A stretch of 64,000 nt of DNA from CADEED01 sp036274075 (GTDB taxonomy: Bacteria; Pseudomonadota; Gammaproteobacteria; Steroidobacterales; Steroidobacteraceae): positions 1-64,000 of the forward strand of contig DASUGK010000115.1 in NCBI GenBank assembly GCA_036274075.1, given 5' to 3'. The position numbers were made by a program, and so were the translations under genes. The notes beneath the pieces were generated by a model, which saw only the letters and a list, made by a program, of their open reading frames with translations, was not told the DNA's origin and made no database searches. This document shows, one piece after another, positions 17,450 through 26,650 of this stretch (the stretch's first letter is position 1; every line of letters begins with the position of its first letter).

Positions 17450-18748
17450 ATGCTCGTTGGTCCCAATGTTCGTCGCGTCGCCGTGGTCGGCGGCATGCGC
17501 ATCCCCTTCGCCCGCGGCCATGGCGCCTATGCGCGCGTCGGCAACCAGGACATGTTCACCGCGGTGCTGCAGGCGCTCGTGGCCAAGTACCGCATCGCCG
17601 GCGAGCGCCTCGGTGACGTGACCGGCGGCGCGGTGCTCAAGCATTCCAAGGACTTCAACCTGGTGCGCGAGTGCGTGTTGTCCTCCGGGCTGGACCCGGC
17701 GACGCCCGGCATCGACATGCAGCGCGCCTGCGGCACCGGCCTCGACGCCGCCATTACGATCGCGATGAAGATCGCACTCGGGCAGATGGACGCGGGCATC
17801 GCGGGTGGCTTCGACACGGTCAGCGATCCGCCCATCGTGTACCCGCGCTCCTACCAGCAGCTGCTGCTGCGCGCATACCGCGGCAAGAGCGCGTGGCAAC
17901 GCATCAGCCCCTTCTTCGGATTGCGGCCGAAACACTTCAAGCCCGTCATGCCCGGCGTGCTCGAGCCGCGCACCGGCCTGTCGATGGGTGAACACTGCGA
18001 GCAGATGGCCAAGACCTGGAAGATCCCGCGCGCCGACCAGGATGCGCTGGCGAATGCCAGCCACGTGAATGCCGGCGCCGCATGGAAGCGTGGCTTCTTC
18101 AGCGATCTCGTGGTGAGCGAATACCAGGGGCTCACCATGGACAACAATGTGCGCGCCGACAGCACCGTCGAGAAGCTGGCGACGCTCAAGCCGGCCTTCG
18201 ACCGGCGCAGCGGCCAGGGCACGCTCACCGCCGGCAATTCCACGCCGCTCACCGACGGCGCCTCGGCCGTGTTGTTGGCCAGCGAGGAATGGGCCCGCAA
18301 GCGCAACCTGCCCATCCTGGCGTGGTTCAGCTACAGCAAGCAATGGGCGGTGGACTACGTCGGCGGCAAGGAAGGATTGCTAATGGCGCCCGCCTATGCG
18401 GTGCCGTCCATGCTCAAGGACGCCAACCTCACGCTGCAGGATTTCGATTTCTACGAGATCCACGAGGCCTTCGCGGCGCAGGTGTTGTGCACGCTCAAGG
18501 CCTGGGAGTCGCCCGAGTACTGCAAGGAACGGCTGGGACTCGACCAGCCGCTCGGCAGCATCGACCGCGCGAAACTCAACGTGAACGGCTCCAGCGTCGC
18601 CATCGGCCACCCGTTCGCGGCCACGGGCACGCGTATCGTCGCGCAGCTCGCCAAGCAGCTGTCGGAATCCGCCACCGCCCGCCGCGGCCTGATTTCGGTG
18701 TGCACCGCGGGCGGCATGGGCGTGGTAGCGATCCTGGAAAAGGCCTGA
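17450..18748 (+). CDS. fadI: Acetyl-CoA C-acyltransferase (thiolase)
   Basis: 432-residue thiolase, closest in layout to FadI-type beta-oxidation or acetoacetyl-CoA thiolases. It splits 3-ketoacyl-CoA with free CoA or runs in reverse. Catalytic residues are all present: nucleophile C94 in QRACGTGLDAA, the HEAFAAQ motif, H387 in AIGHPFAATGTR and C418 in VCTAGGMG. No multienzyme partner (fadJ or fadB) is next to it. It precedes the homogentisate genes on the same strand, and one product of that pathway, acetoacetate, feeds acetoacetyl-CoA; whether this enzyme handles it is a guess. Symbol is by similarity only. Confidence 0.85.
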   Translation: MLVGPNVRRVAVVGGMRIPFARGHGAYARVGNQDMFTAVLQALVAKYRIAGERLGDVTGGAVLKHSKDFNLVRECVLSSGLDPATPGIDMQRACGTGLDAAITIAMKIALGQMDAGIAGGFDTVSDPPIVYPRSYQQLLLRAYRGKSAWQRISPFFGLRPKHFKPVMPGVLEPRTGLSMGEHCEQMAKTWKIPRADQDALANASHVNAGAAWKRGFFSDLVVSEYQGLTMDNNVRADSTVEKLATLKPAFDRRSGQGTLTAGNSTPLTDGASAVLLASEEWARKRNLPILAWFSYSKQWAVDYVGGKEGLLMAPAYAVPSMLKDANLTLQDFDFYEIHEAFAAQVLCTLKAWESPEYCKERLGLDQPLGSIDRAKLNVNGSSVAIGHPFAATGTRIVAQLAKQLSESATARRGLISVCTAGGMGVVAILEKA

Positions 18749-18818
18749 GGGAAGCTCCCCTTCCAATTGGTTTCAGATGAAACTAAATTGACTGCCGCGG
18801 TTCGGAGGCAGGTGGTCC

Positions 18819-19946
18819 ATGAAGCGTTACGTCCATTTCCCGAAGGTCGAAGGCCAGGCGTCGCGGCAGGCGCATGCCGACCTGCCGGCGGGCACCTACG
18901 AGCGTGAGATCAGCAAGGAAGGATTCTTCGGCCCGGCCGCGCATCTCTATCACCGGCACCCGCCCACCGGCTGGGTGAATTTCGAAGGGCCGCTGCGGCC
19001 GCATGCCTTCGATTGCATGAAGCTTTCCGGCAGCCAGGATTCACCCTGGGCCGCGCCAGAGTTGCTGTACAACGCGTCGGTGCGCGTGCGCTTCTGGCGC
19101 TGCCAGGCGGACATGCCGGCGCTGGCACGTAATGCCGACGGCGACGAGCTGCTGTTCATCCACGCGGGCCGCGGTGATTTCTTCTGCGACTACGGGCACC
19201 TCGCCATCGAGGCCGGCGACTACGTGCTGGTCCCGCGCGGAACCATGTGGCGCATCGCCTGCGGCGAGCCGCTGAGCGCGCTGCTCATCGAGGCCACCAA
19301 CACCTCGTACCGGCTGCCCGACAAGGGACTGGTGGGGCCGCACGCCATCTTCGACGCCGCCATGCTGGACACCCCGCGCATCGACGATGCCTTCCGCGAG
19401 CAGCAGGATGGCGCCGAGTGGCGCGTGGCCATCAAGCGGCGCAATGCCATCTCGACGGTGACCTACCCGTTCAATCCGCTGGACGCGGTGGGCTGGCATG
19501 GCGACCTGTCCGTGGCGCGCATCAACGTGCGCGACCTGCGCCCGCTCATGAGCCATCGCTATCACCTGCCGCCGTCCGCGCACACCACGTTCCTCGCGGA
19601 TCGCTTCGTGGTGTGCACCTTCGTGCCGCGGCCCTTCGAGACCGATCCCGGCGCGATGAAGGTGCCTTTCTTCCACAACAACGACGACTACGATGAAGTC
19701 ATCTTCTACCACGCCGGCAATTTCTTCAGCCGCGACAACATCCACCCCGGCATGATCACGCTGCATCCGGGTGGCTTCACGCATGGCCCGCATCCCAAGG
19801 CGCTCAAGAACGTGTTGCAGCAGGCCAAGCCGGCCACCGACGAATACGCCGTCATGATCGACACGCGCGACGCGCTCGAGATCGCGCCCGCGGCGCAGAG
19901 CGTCGAATGGCCGGGTTACGTGGACAGCTGGAAGACCGCGGGGTGA
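18819..19946 (+). CDS. hmgA: Homogentisate 1,2-dioxygenase
   Basis: 375-residue iron dioxygenase that opens the ring of homogentisate to maleylacetoacetate in tyrosine/phenylalanine breakdown. It is shorter than the ~430-residue classical enzyme but keeps the active site: VPFFHNNDDYDEVIFYHAG (H286, and E293 as probable ligand) and TLHPGGFTHGPHP (H316 and H322, with the six-residue spacing of the known metal-site histidines). N-terminal features include GFFGPAAHLYHRHPPTGW and the cupin half DELLFIHAGRGDFF. The fumarylacetoacetate hydrolase gene starts seven bases after its stop, giving two consecutive steps; maleylacetoacetate isomerase is not seen here. Confidence 0.92.
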   Translation: MKRYVHFPKVEGQASRQAHADLPAGTYEREISKEGFFGPAAHLYHRHPPTGWVNFEGPLRPHAFDCMKLSGSQDSPWAAPELLYNASVRVRFWRCQADMPALARNADGDELLFIHAGRGDFFCDYGHLAIEAGDYVLVPRGTMWRIACGEPLSALLIEATNTSYRLPDKGLVGPHAIFDAAMLDTPRIDDAFREQQDGAEWRVAIKRRNAISTVTYPFNPLDAVGWHGDLSVARINVRDLRPLMSHRYHLPPSAHTTFLADRFVVCTFVPRPFETDPGAMKVPFFHNNDDYDEVIFYHAGNFFSRDNIHPGMITLHPGGFTHGPHPKALKNVLQQAKPATDEYAVMIDTRDALEIAPAAQSVEWPGYVDSWKTAG

Positions 19947-19953
19947 GTCGGCC

Positions 19954-20943
19954 GTGAAGCTCGCCAGCCTGAAAAGTGGCGGCCGCGACGGCCGCCTGGT
20001 GGTAGTTAGCCGCGATCTCACGCGTTGCCTGCCCGTGTCCGGCATCGCGCCGACGCTGCAGGCGGCCCTCGATGACTGGGCGTCGGTGGCGCCGCGGCTC
20101 GCCGAAGCTGCGGCAGCGCTCGAAGCCAGCCCCACCATGCCCGACTCCATGGCCTTCGCCGCCGCGGCCTGCGCCGCGCCGCTGCCGCGCGCCTACCACT
20201 GGGTCGATGGCAGCGCCTACGTCAACCACGTCGAGCTGGTGCGCAAGGCGCGCGGCGCGGAAATGCCCGCCTCGTTCTGGACCGACCCGCTGGTCTACCA
20301 GGGCGGATCCGACGACCTGCTGGGCGCACACGACGAGGTGCCCTTCGGCGACGAAGCCTGGGGCATCGATCTCGAGGCCGAGATCGCCGTGATCACCGAC
20401 GACGTCCCCATGGCGACCACGCCGGAGGCGGCGGGCACGCACATCAAACTACTCACGCTGGTCAACGACTGGTCGCTGCGCAACCTGATCCCCGGTGAGC
20501 TTGCCAAGGGCTTCGGCTTCTACCAGTCCAAGCCGTCGACATCCTTCGCGCCCGTGGCCGTGACACCGGATGAGCTCGGCGATGCCTGGCGGGACAACAA
20601 GGTGCACTTGCCGCTGCTGAGCCGCATCAACGGCGTCGACTTCGGCCGGCCCGACGCCGGCACCGACATGACCTTCGACTTCGCGCAGCTCATCGCGCAT
20701 GTCACGAAGACGCGGCGGCTCGGCGCCGGCGCCATCGTGGGGTCGGGCACCGTGTCGAACTACGACCGCTCGCGCGGCGCCAGTTGCCTCGCGGAAAAGC
20801 GCATGCTGGAGCAGATCGAGTCCGGCAAGCCACGCACGCCATTCCTCAAGTTCGGCGACCGCGTGTCCATCGAGATGCGCAGTGCCGACGGCCACAACAT
20901 CTTCGGCACGCTCGACAACCGCGTGGTGCGCGCCGGCGGCTGA
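19954..20943 (+). CDS. fahA: Fumarylacetoacetate hydrolase
   Basis: 329-residue hydrolase that should split fumarylacetoacetate into fumarate and acetoacetate, ending the homogentisate pathway. GTG start at 19954, seven bases after the hmgA stop, with GGGGTGAG ahead of it, implies translational coupling. The FAH-fold catalytic core shows WGIDLEAEIAVITDDVPM (acidic metal ligands), VNDWSLRN, GFYQSKPSTSFAPVA and the C-terminal GSGTVSNYDRS, with a final FGDRVSIEMRSADGHNIFG. Length matches the short bacterial FahA group. The operon partner makes this function much more likely than a generic FAH-family hydrolase. Confidence 0.9.
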   Translation: MKLASLKSGGRDGRLVVVSRDLTRCLPVSGIAPTLQAALDDWASVAPRLAEAAAALEASPTMPDSMAFAAAACAAPLPRAYHWVDGSAYVNHVELVRKARGAEMPASFWTDPLVYQGGSDDLLGAHDEVPFGDEAWGIDLEAEIAVITDDVPMATTPEAAGTHIKLLTLVNDWSLRNLIPGELAKGFGFYQSKPSTSFAPVAVTPDELGDAWRDNKVHLPLLSRINGVDFGRPDAGTDMTFDFAQLIAHVTKTRRLGAGAIVGSGTVSNYDRSRGASCLAEKRMLEQIESGKPRTPFLKFGDRVSIEMRSADGHNIFGTLDNRVVRAGG

Positions 20944-20950
20944 ACCGCGA

Positions 20951-21433
20951 TCAGGGGATCGCCACCTCGACCAGCACCGGCGACAACACGCGTTCGAGAT
21001 CGGGCGGGCTGATGCCCACCAGGAAGCCGCGCGCGCCGCCGTTGATGTAGATGCGCTCCAGCGCCGTGATGGATTTCTCGCAGTACACCGGCATGGCGCG
21101 GCGCAGGCCGAAGGGCGAAGTGCCCCCCACCTGGTAGCCCGAGTGGCGGTCGGCCACCGCGGGCTGGCAGGGTGCCACCGACTTCACGCCGATGTGCCGC
21201 GCGAGGTTCTTCGCTGACACCTCGCGGTCGCCGTGCATGAGGATGCACAGCGGCTTCTTGGCCTCGTCTTCGAAGATCAGCGTCTTGATCACCTGGTGTT
21301 CTCCGACGCCCAGGTGCTGCGCCGAGGCGGCCGTGCCGCCATGCGCTTCCCAGGTGTACAGGTGCGGTGAGAACTCGACGCGATGCTGGCGCAGCACGCG
21401 GATCGCCATCGTCACCGGGTAGTCGGTTGCCAT
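20951..21433 (-). CDS. ybaK: Cys-tRNA(Pro)/Cys-tRNA(Cys) deacylase YbaK
   Basis: 160-residue trans-editing enzyme that removes cysteine from mischarged tRNA-Pro. It has the YbaK fold signature: HGGTAASAQHLGVGEHQVIKTL with the key lysine (short form VIKTLIF), VLMHGD-like ILMHGDREVSAKNLAR, and GYQVGGTSPFGLRRAMPVY, where the GGTSPFG loop binds the 3' adenosine. Length is typical. It converges with fahA, seven bases between the stops, and is otherwise alone. Confidence 0.92.
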   Translation of the reverse strand: MATDYPVTMAIRVLRQHRVEFSPHLYTWEAHGGTAASAQHLGVGEHQVIKTLIFEDEAKKPLCILMHGDREVSAKNLARHIGVKSVAPCQPAVADRHSGYQVGGTSPFGLRRAMPVYCEKSITALERIYINGGARGFLVGISPPDLERVLSPVLVEVAIP

Positions 21434-21475
21434 GGAGGCAAGTCTAGTGAATACCCGCGCCCGCGGGCGCCGGTG

Positions 21476-23815
21476 TCACTTGAACGCCGAGGCGTCCAGG
21501 CTGACGCGGCGCCCGGCCGCGACGCGTATGCGATGCGCCTTGTCGCGATAACGCAGGCGTGCCTCGCCGCCCGGCGAACCGCGCAGTTGCGCGTCCAGCA
21601 AGGTGCCGTCGCGCCAGCGGATGTCGACCTCGAAACCGCCGCGCGCGCGCAGACCACGCACCGAACCCGTCGGCCAGGCGCGCGGCAGCGCCGGCAGCAG
21701 CTCGATCTCGCCGTCGACGCATTGCAGGAGCATCTCGGCGATGCCATTGGCGCCGCCGAAGTTGCCGTCGATCTGGAACGGCGGATGCGCGTCGAACATG
21801 TTCGGGTAGGTGCGCGAGGGATCCAGCAGCAGCTTGAGCACGGCATGCGTGTGCTCGGCGTCGCGAAGCCGCGCCCAGAGATTGATGCGCCAGGCGATGG
21901 CCCAGCCGGTGGACAGGTCGCCGCGAAGCTCCAGCGAACGCTTCGCGGCCGCCGCCAGTTCCGGCGTGCGCCGCGTGTCGATCTGCTCGCCGGGAAACAA
22001 CGCGTACAGGTGCGAGACGTGGCGGTGCTGCGGCTCCGGCGCCTCCATGTCCCAGTCCTCCATCCACTCCTGCAGCTGCCCGGCCTTGCCGATGCGGTCC
22101 GGCGGCAGGCGCGCGCGCGCCGCCGCGCAGGTGCCGCGGAAATCCGCGTCGCGGCCGAGGATTTCCGCGGCGCGAATGCAGTTGCCGAACAGGTCGCGCA
22201 GGATCTGGCTGTCCATGGCGGGACCGGCGCAGACCGCCGCATCGTGCGGATGCAGGTTCTCCGGCGACATCGAGGGGCTGGTCACCAGGAATTTTCCCGA
22301 CGGATCCTCCACCAGCGTGTCGAGGAAGAATTCCGCCGCGCCCTTCATCACCGGGTAGACGTCGGCGAGGTACGCGCGGTCGCGCCCGTAGTCGTAGTGA
22401 TCCCAGAGGTGCTTGCACAGCCAGGCGCCGCCCGTGGGCCACAGGCCGTAACGCGCGTCATCGATGGGCGCGGTGGCGCGCCAGGCGTCGGTGTTGTGAT
22501 GCGCCACCCAGCCGCGCGCGCCGTAGTTGACGCTGGCGGTGCGCGCGCCGGCGATGGCGAGTTCCTTGACCATCGCAACCAGCGGCTGCACGCACTCGGC
22601 GAGATTGGCCGGCTCCGCCGGCCAGTAGTTCATCTCGGTGTTGATGTTGATGGTGTATTTCGAACCCCACGGTGCCGACAACTTGTCGTTCCACAGTCCC
22701 TGCAGGTTGGCCGGCTGCGTGCCCGGACGCGAGCAGCCGATCAGCAGGTACCGCGCGTACTGGAAATACAGCGCTGCCAATTGCGGGTCATCGCTGGCCT
22801 GCGATTCGCGGATGCGCACGTCGGTGGGTTTTTCACTCGCGGGCGTGGTGCCGAGATCCAGCGTCACGCGGCGGAACAGCCGCTGGTGGTCTCCGGCATG
22901 CGCGGCGAACAACACGCCGAAGGATTTCCCGGACGCCGCCGCGATCTGCGCACGCGTGATCGCGGAGGGGTCCCCGCCCACGTCATCGAAGCGGCGGTAG
23001 TTGGTCGCCATGGCCACCAGCAGGATCACCGAGTCGGCGCCGTTCACCACGATCTCGCCGTCGCGGGCCCGGAGGGTTCCGCCCTGTGGCAACACGCGGG
23101 CGCGCGCCTCGTAACGCAGCGCGGCCGCGATGCCCTGCTGCTCGGTGTTCGTGCCGCTGAGCACCAGCGTGTCGTCCGCTGCGCTCACGGCGCCGGGCAT
23201 CGGAGTCTCGAATCCCGCCTGCAGCGTGACCGCGCCGGGCTTGTCGGCGCTGATGCGCATCACCAGCACCTGGTCCACCGCGGATGCGAAGATCTCGCGC
23301 CGGTAGTTCACGCCGTCCTGGCGGAACTGGACCGTCGCGAGTCCGGTGTCGAGATCCAGCTCGCGCCGATAGTCCTGCGCGAACGACGACGGCGCCAGGC
23401 TCAGCAGCAAGTCGCCCACGGTCTGGTACGAGGGCATGCGCATGGGCCGCCCCATCATCCTGTCGTTGGCGAGCTGCTGCGCCTCCGCGTACTTGCCCGC
23501 GGCGATCAGTTCGCGCACGCGCGGCAACGCGAGGCGTGCCTCGGGATTGGAAGGATCGTAGGGACCGCCGGCGTAGAGCGTGTCCTCGTTGAGCTGCAGG
23601 CGCTCGCGCGCCACGCCGCCGAACACCATGGCGCCGACGCGCCCGTTGCCGATGGGCAGCGCCTCGGTCCACTGCTCGGCGGGTTGCCGGTACCAGAGGC
23701 GCCAGGCGCCGCCTTCGTTGCGCGCCTCCGGCTCGACACCAGCGGCGCGCATCACGCTCGCCGCCAGGGCACCCAGTGCCACGCCACCTTTTAAAGCCGC
23801 TCTGCGTGTGACCAT
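21476..23815 (-). CDS. Exported GH95 glycoside hydrolase (alpha-L-fucosidase-type)
   Basis: 779-residue enzyme. The N-terminus MVTRRAALKGGVALGALAA looks like a twin-arginine export signal, so it probably folds before export. The first domain has LWYRQPAEQWTEALPIGNG and AMVFGGVARERLQLNEDTLYAGGPY (key run RLQLNEDTLYAGGPYDP), the standard GH95 opening. The (alpha/alpha)6 barrel shows LQGLWNDKLSAPWGSKYTIN, INTEMNYWPAEPANL and YGLWPTGGAWLCKHLWDHY, including the conserved Asn-Thr-Glu-Met-Asn-Tyr-Trp motif. GH95 enzymes release terminal alpha-L-fucose or galactose by inversion; substrate choice cannot be read from sequence. Together with GH35 it suggests a plant/algal polymer lifestyle. Confidence 0.9.
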   Translation of the reverse strand: MVTRRAALKGGVALGALAASVMRAAGVEPEARNEGGAWRLWYRQPAEQWTEALPIGNGRVGAMVFGGVARERLQLNEDTLYAGGPYDPSNPEARLALPRVRELIAAGKYAEAQQLANDRMMGRPMRMPSYQTVGDLLLSLAPSSFAQDYRRELDLDTGLATVQFRQDGVNYRREIFASAVDQVLVMRISADKPGAVTLQAGFETPMPGAVSAADDTLVLSGTNTEQQGIAAALRYEARARVLPQGGTLRARDGEIVVNGADSVILLVAMATNYRRFDDVGGDPSAITRAQIAAASGKSFGVLFAAHAGDHQRLFRRVTLDLGTTPASEKPTDVRIRESQASDDPQLAALYFQYARYLLIGCSRPGTQPANLQGLWNDKLSAPWGSKYTININTEMNYWPAEPANLAECVQPLVAMVKELAIAGARTASVNYGARGWVAHHNTDAWRATAPIDDARYGLWPTGGAWLCKHLWDHYDYGRDRAYLADVYPVMKGAAEFFLDTLVEDPSGKFLVTSPSMSPENLHPHDAAVCAGPAMDSQILRDLFGNCIRAAEILGRDADFRGTCAAARARLPPDRIGKAGQLQEWMEDWDMEAPEPQHRHVSHLYALFPGEQIDTRRTPELAAAAKRSLELRGDLSTGWAIAWRINLWARLRDAEHTHAVLKLLLDPSRTYPNMFDAHPPFQIDGNFGGANGIAEMLLQCVDGEIELLPALPRAWPTGSVRGLRARGGFEVDIRWRDGTLLDAQLRGSPGGEARLRYRDKAHRIRVAAGRRVSLDASAFK

Positions 23816-23930
23816 GCTCCGTCCCGCCGGACGACGGGGTCACGGCGCCCCAGAATCGTCGCAGCAAAGTCAGCGGAAGCCAACCGCGTGTCGCCGGCCG
23901 GCGATGCCGGACTGTTCCCGGATCGGCCGG

Positions 23931-24395
23931 CTACTGCGAACTCGCCGCCGGCGACGGAGCGGCGCAGTCACAAACCGGGCAGCCGCGGTCGAAGATGATC
24001 TTCCACTCGCCCGAGGGCTCGCGCCGCCAGATCGAGGTGTAGGTACCGACGCGTTTTCCCGCGGGATCGAACACCGGGCCGGTGCTCAGCGCGAGTTTGC
24101 CGCCCTGCTGCACTTCCACCAGTTCCGGTGCCCAGGAGAACGGCGCCTTCGGCCCGTCGAAGTATTTCTGCCAGCGGGTCAGCACGGCGTCGGGTCCGCG
24201 CAGCGGCACATCCGCCAGCCAGATGACATCGGGCGCGATCATCTGACGGAACGTTCTCACGTCGCGATCCGCCAGGGTCCTGGCAAACGCGATCTCGGTG
24301 GCGCGCACCTGGCCGGCCAGGCTGGCGAGGTCTTCCGCGGCTGAGGCGCTGGCAGCCGTGCAAAGCAACACGAAGGCGATCACGCACGATTTCAT
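23931..24395 (-). CDS. Exported DUF4440 / SnoaL-like (NTF2-fold) protein
   Basis: 154 residues. The ATG at 24395 follows AGGGAG with six bases spacing; a second ATG two codons upstream is also possible. Signal peptide KSCVIAFVLLCTAASASA is followed by an NTF2-like domain: LAGQVRATEIAFARTLADRD, FRQMIAPDVIWLADVPLRG, and strands GTYTSIWRREPSGEWKIIFD. The C-terminal CPVCDC holds three cysteines in a CxxCxC arrangement that could bind metal or form disulfides in the periplasm. DUF4440 proteins are often ligand-binding or pseudo-enzymatic; no role assigned. Confidence 0.78.
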   Translation of the reverse strand: MKSCVIAFVLLCTAASASAAEDLASLAGQVRATEIAFARTLADRDVRTFRQMIAPDVIWLADVPLRGPDAVLTRWQKYFDGPKAPFSWAPELVEVQQGGKLALSTGPVFDPAGKRVGTYTSIWRREPSGEWKIIFDRGCPVCDCAAPSPAASSQ

Positions 24396-24511
24396 GGGCA
24401 TCTCCCTGCACGCAGGAGCGGCAGATACTACCTTCGGGAGACAGGAGCCCTGATCGGGCGGTGGCACAATGCGCTCTTCTCATCGCACGCGATCGGCAGG
24501 AGTCATCCCCC

Positions 24512-25186
24512 ATGGGTGAATTCACCACGCTCATGGCCCGCGACGGCCACGAGTTCAATGCCTGGCTCACGCCGCCCAGCGGCGCGGCGCGCGGCGCGGT
24601 GCTCATCGCGCAGGAAATCTTCGGCGTGAACCATCACATCCGCGGCGTGGCCGACGGCTTCGCGGCGGACGGCTACCTCGCGATCGCGCCCTGCCTGTTC
24701 GACCGCATCCGGCGCGGTATCGAGCTCGGTTACTCCGAGGCCGACACGCAGCAGGGCCGCGGCTACCGCCTGCAGATCCCCAAGGAGAAGACGCTGCTCG
24801 ACCTCGCGGCGTCCATCAACGTGGTCAAGCATGCCGGGCGCGTCGCGGTGATCGGTTATTGCTGGGGCGGCACCCTCGCCTACCTCGCGGCCTGCGAACT
24901 GCCGGTGTTCTGCGCGGTGTCGTATTACGGCGGGCAGATCGCCAAGGACCATCTCGACAAGCATCCGAAGCGGCCGGTGCAATATCACTTCGGCGAGAAG
25001 GATCCCTACATCCCGCCGGCCGACATCGAGAAGATCCGCGCCGCGGATCCGAACGGCGAATTCCATGTCTACCCGGCGGACCATGGTTTCAACTGCGACG
25101 AGCGCGGGAGCTACGACGCGGCCAGTGCCCGCCTGGCGCGTGAACGCACGCTGGCATTCCTGAAGGCGCGGATGGAGAAGAAATGA
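24512..25186 (+). CDS. Dienelactone hydrolase family protein
   Basis: 224-residue cytoplasmic alpha/beta hydrolase. The triad of dienelactone hydrolases is visible: C117 in VIGYCWGGTLA, D164 in FGEKDPYIP and H191 in PADHGFNCDERGSYD, plus the early QEIFGVNHHIR glutamate that charges the cysteine. The classical enzyme opens dienelactone to maleylacetate in aromatic breakdown, but many members hydrolyse other lactones or esters. ATG 24512 follows GGCAGGAG. Its stop overlaps the gabD start in an ATGA arrangement, so the two are made together. Confidence 0.88.
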   Translation: MGEFTTLMARDGHEFNAWLTPPSGAARGAVLIAQEIFGVNHHIRGVADGFAADGYLAIAPCLFDRIRRGIELGYSEADTQQGRGYRLQIPKEKTLLDLAASINVVKHAGRVAVIGYCWGGTLAYLAACELPVFCAVSYYGGQIAKDHLDKHPKRPVQYHFGEKDPYIPPADIEKIRAADPNGEFHVYPADHGFNCDERGSYDAASARLARERTLAFLKARMEKK

Positions 25187-26637
25187 TCACACTGAAGGAC
25201 CCGACGCTGTTCAAGGAACGCGGCTTCATCGCGGGCCAGTGGGTGGCCGCCGATTCGGGGCAGGCCACCGAGATCCGCAACCCCGCCAGCGGCGAAGTGC
25301 TGGGCTCCGTTCCCCACATGGGCGCCGCCGAAACCCGTCGCGCCATCGAGGCCGCGCATGCCGCATTGACACCATGGGCGAAGAAAACGGCGGGAGAACG
25401 AGCCCGACTGATGCGCCGGTGGTTCGATCTCATGATGGCCAACCAGGAAGACCTGGCCATCATCATGACCGCCGAGCAGGGCAAACCGCTGGCGGAATCG
25501 CGCGGTGAAATCGCCTACGCCGCCTCGTTCATCGAGTGGTTCGCCGAGGAAGGCAAGCGCCTCTACGGCGACATCATCCCCGGTCACCAGGCGGACAAAC
25601 GCATCATGGTGCTACGCCAGCCCATCGGCGTCGTCGCCGCCATCACGCCCTGGAATTTCCCGGCCGCCATGATCACGCGCAAGGCCGGGCCGGCGCTCGG
25701 CGCCGGCTGTCCCATCGTGATCAAGCCCGCGCCGCAGACGCCGTTCTCGGCGCTGGCCATGGCCGAGCTCGCCAAGCGCGCCGGCATCCCCGACGGTGTC
25801 GTCAACGTCGTGACCGGCGACGCCGTGGCCATCGGCGGTGAATTCACCGGCAACGACAAGGTGCGCAAGCTGTCGTTCACCGGCTCGACCGCGGTCGGCA
25901 AACTGCTCATGGCGCAATGCTCGAAGTCGGTGAAGAAAGTCGCGCTCGAGCTCGGCGGCAACGCGCCGTTCCTCGTGCTCGACGATGCCGATCTCGATGC
26001 GGCCGTGGCCGGCGCCATCGCCAGCAAGTACCGCAACACCGGCCAGACCTGCGTGTGCGCCAATCGCTTCATCGTGCAATCGAAGGTCTACGGACTGTTC
26101 GCCGAGAAGCTCGCCACCGCGGTACGCAACCTGCGCGTCGGCGACGGCCTCAGGGGCGAAACCGACCAGGGCCCGTTGATCGACGCCAAGGCTCTAGCCA
26201 AGGTGGAAAACCACGTGGCCGATGCGCGCGCCAAGGGCGCGAACGTGGTCATAGGCGGCCAGCGCCACGCACTGGGCGGCACGTTTTACGAGCCGACGGT
26301 GCTGACCAACGTGACCCGCGACATGATCCTGGCACGCGAAGAAACCTTCGGCCCGGTGGCGCCGCTGTTCAAGGTCGAAGACGATGCGGAGGCCATCCGC
26401 CTCGCCAACGACACCGAGTTCGGGCTGGCGGCCTACGTCTACACGCGTGACCTGGCGCGTTCCTGGCGAGTCACCGAGGCGCTGGAATACGGCATCGTCG
26501 GCCTGAACACCGGGCTGATCTCCACCGAGGTCGCGCCCTTCGGCGGCATGAAGGAGAGCGGCACGGGCCGCGAAGGCTCGAAGTACGGCATCCTCGAGTT
26601 CACCGAGCTCAAGTACGTCTGCGTCGGCGGCATCTGA
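25183..26637 (+). CDS. gabD: Succinate-semialdehyde dehydrogenase (NAD(P)+)
   Basis: 484-residue aldehyde dehydrogenase of the GabD type, oxidising succinate semialdehyde to succinate. Signature blocks: AAITPWNFPAAMITRKAGP, the NAD(P)-binding LSFTGSTAVGKLL, the general-base motif VALELGGNAPFLVLDDAD, and the nucleophile C290 in NTGQTCVCANRF. The ending GGMKESGTGREGSKYG is typical. It overlaps the dienelactone hydrolase stop by four bases. No GABA transaminase is nearby, so the in vivo aldehyde could also come from another pathway such as aromatic or hydroxy-acid breakdown. Confidence 0.92.
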   Translation: MITLKDPTLFKERGFIAGQWVAADSGQATEIRNPASGEVLGSVPHMGAAETRRAIEAAHAALTPWAKKTAGERARLMRRWFDLMMANQEDLAIIMTAEQGKPLAESRGEIAYAASFIEWFAEEGKRLYGDIIPGHQADKRIMVLRQPIGVVAAITPWNFPAAMITRKAGPALGAGCPIVIKPAPQTPFSALAMAELAKRAGIPDGVVNVVTGDAVAIGGEFTGNDKVRKLSFTGSTAVGKLLMAQCSKSVKKVALELGGNAPFLVLDDADLDAAVAGAIASKYRNTGQTCVCANRFIVQSKVYGLFAEKLATAVRNLRVGDGLRGETDQGPLIDAKALAKVENHVADARAKGANVVIGGQRHALGGTFYEPTVLTNVTRDMILAREETFGPVAPLFKVEDDAEAIRLANDTEFGLAAYVYTRDLARSWRVTEALEYGIVGLNTGLISTEVAPFGGMKESGTGREGSKYGILEFTELKYVCVGGI

Positions 26638-26650
26638 ACGCGCGCCCGCC

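Noticed and set aside
21383..23794. 803-residue plus-strand ORF opposite GH95
   Set aside because: Antisense of a well-supported GH95 gene; arginine- and histidine-rich, no motif.
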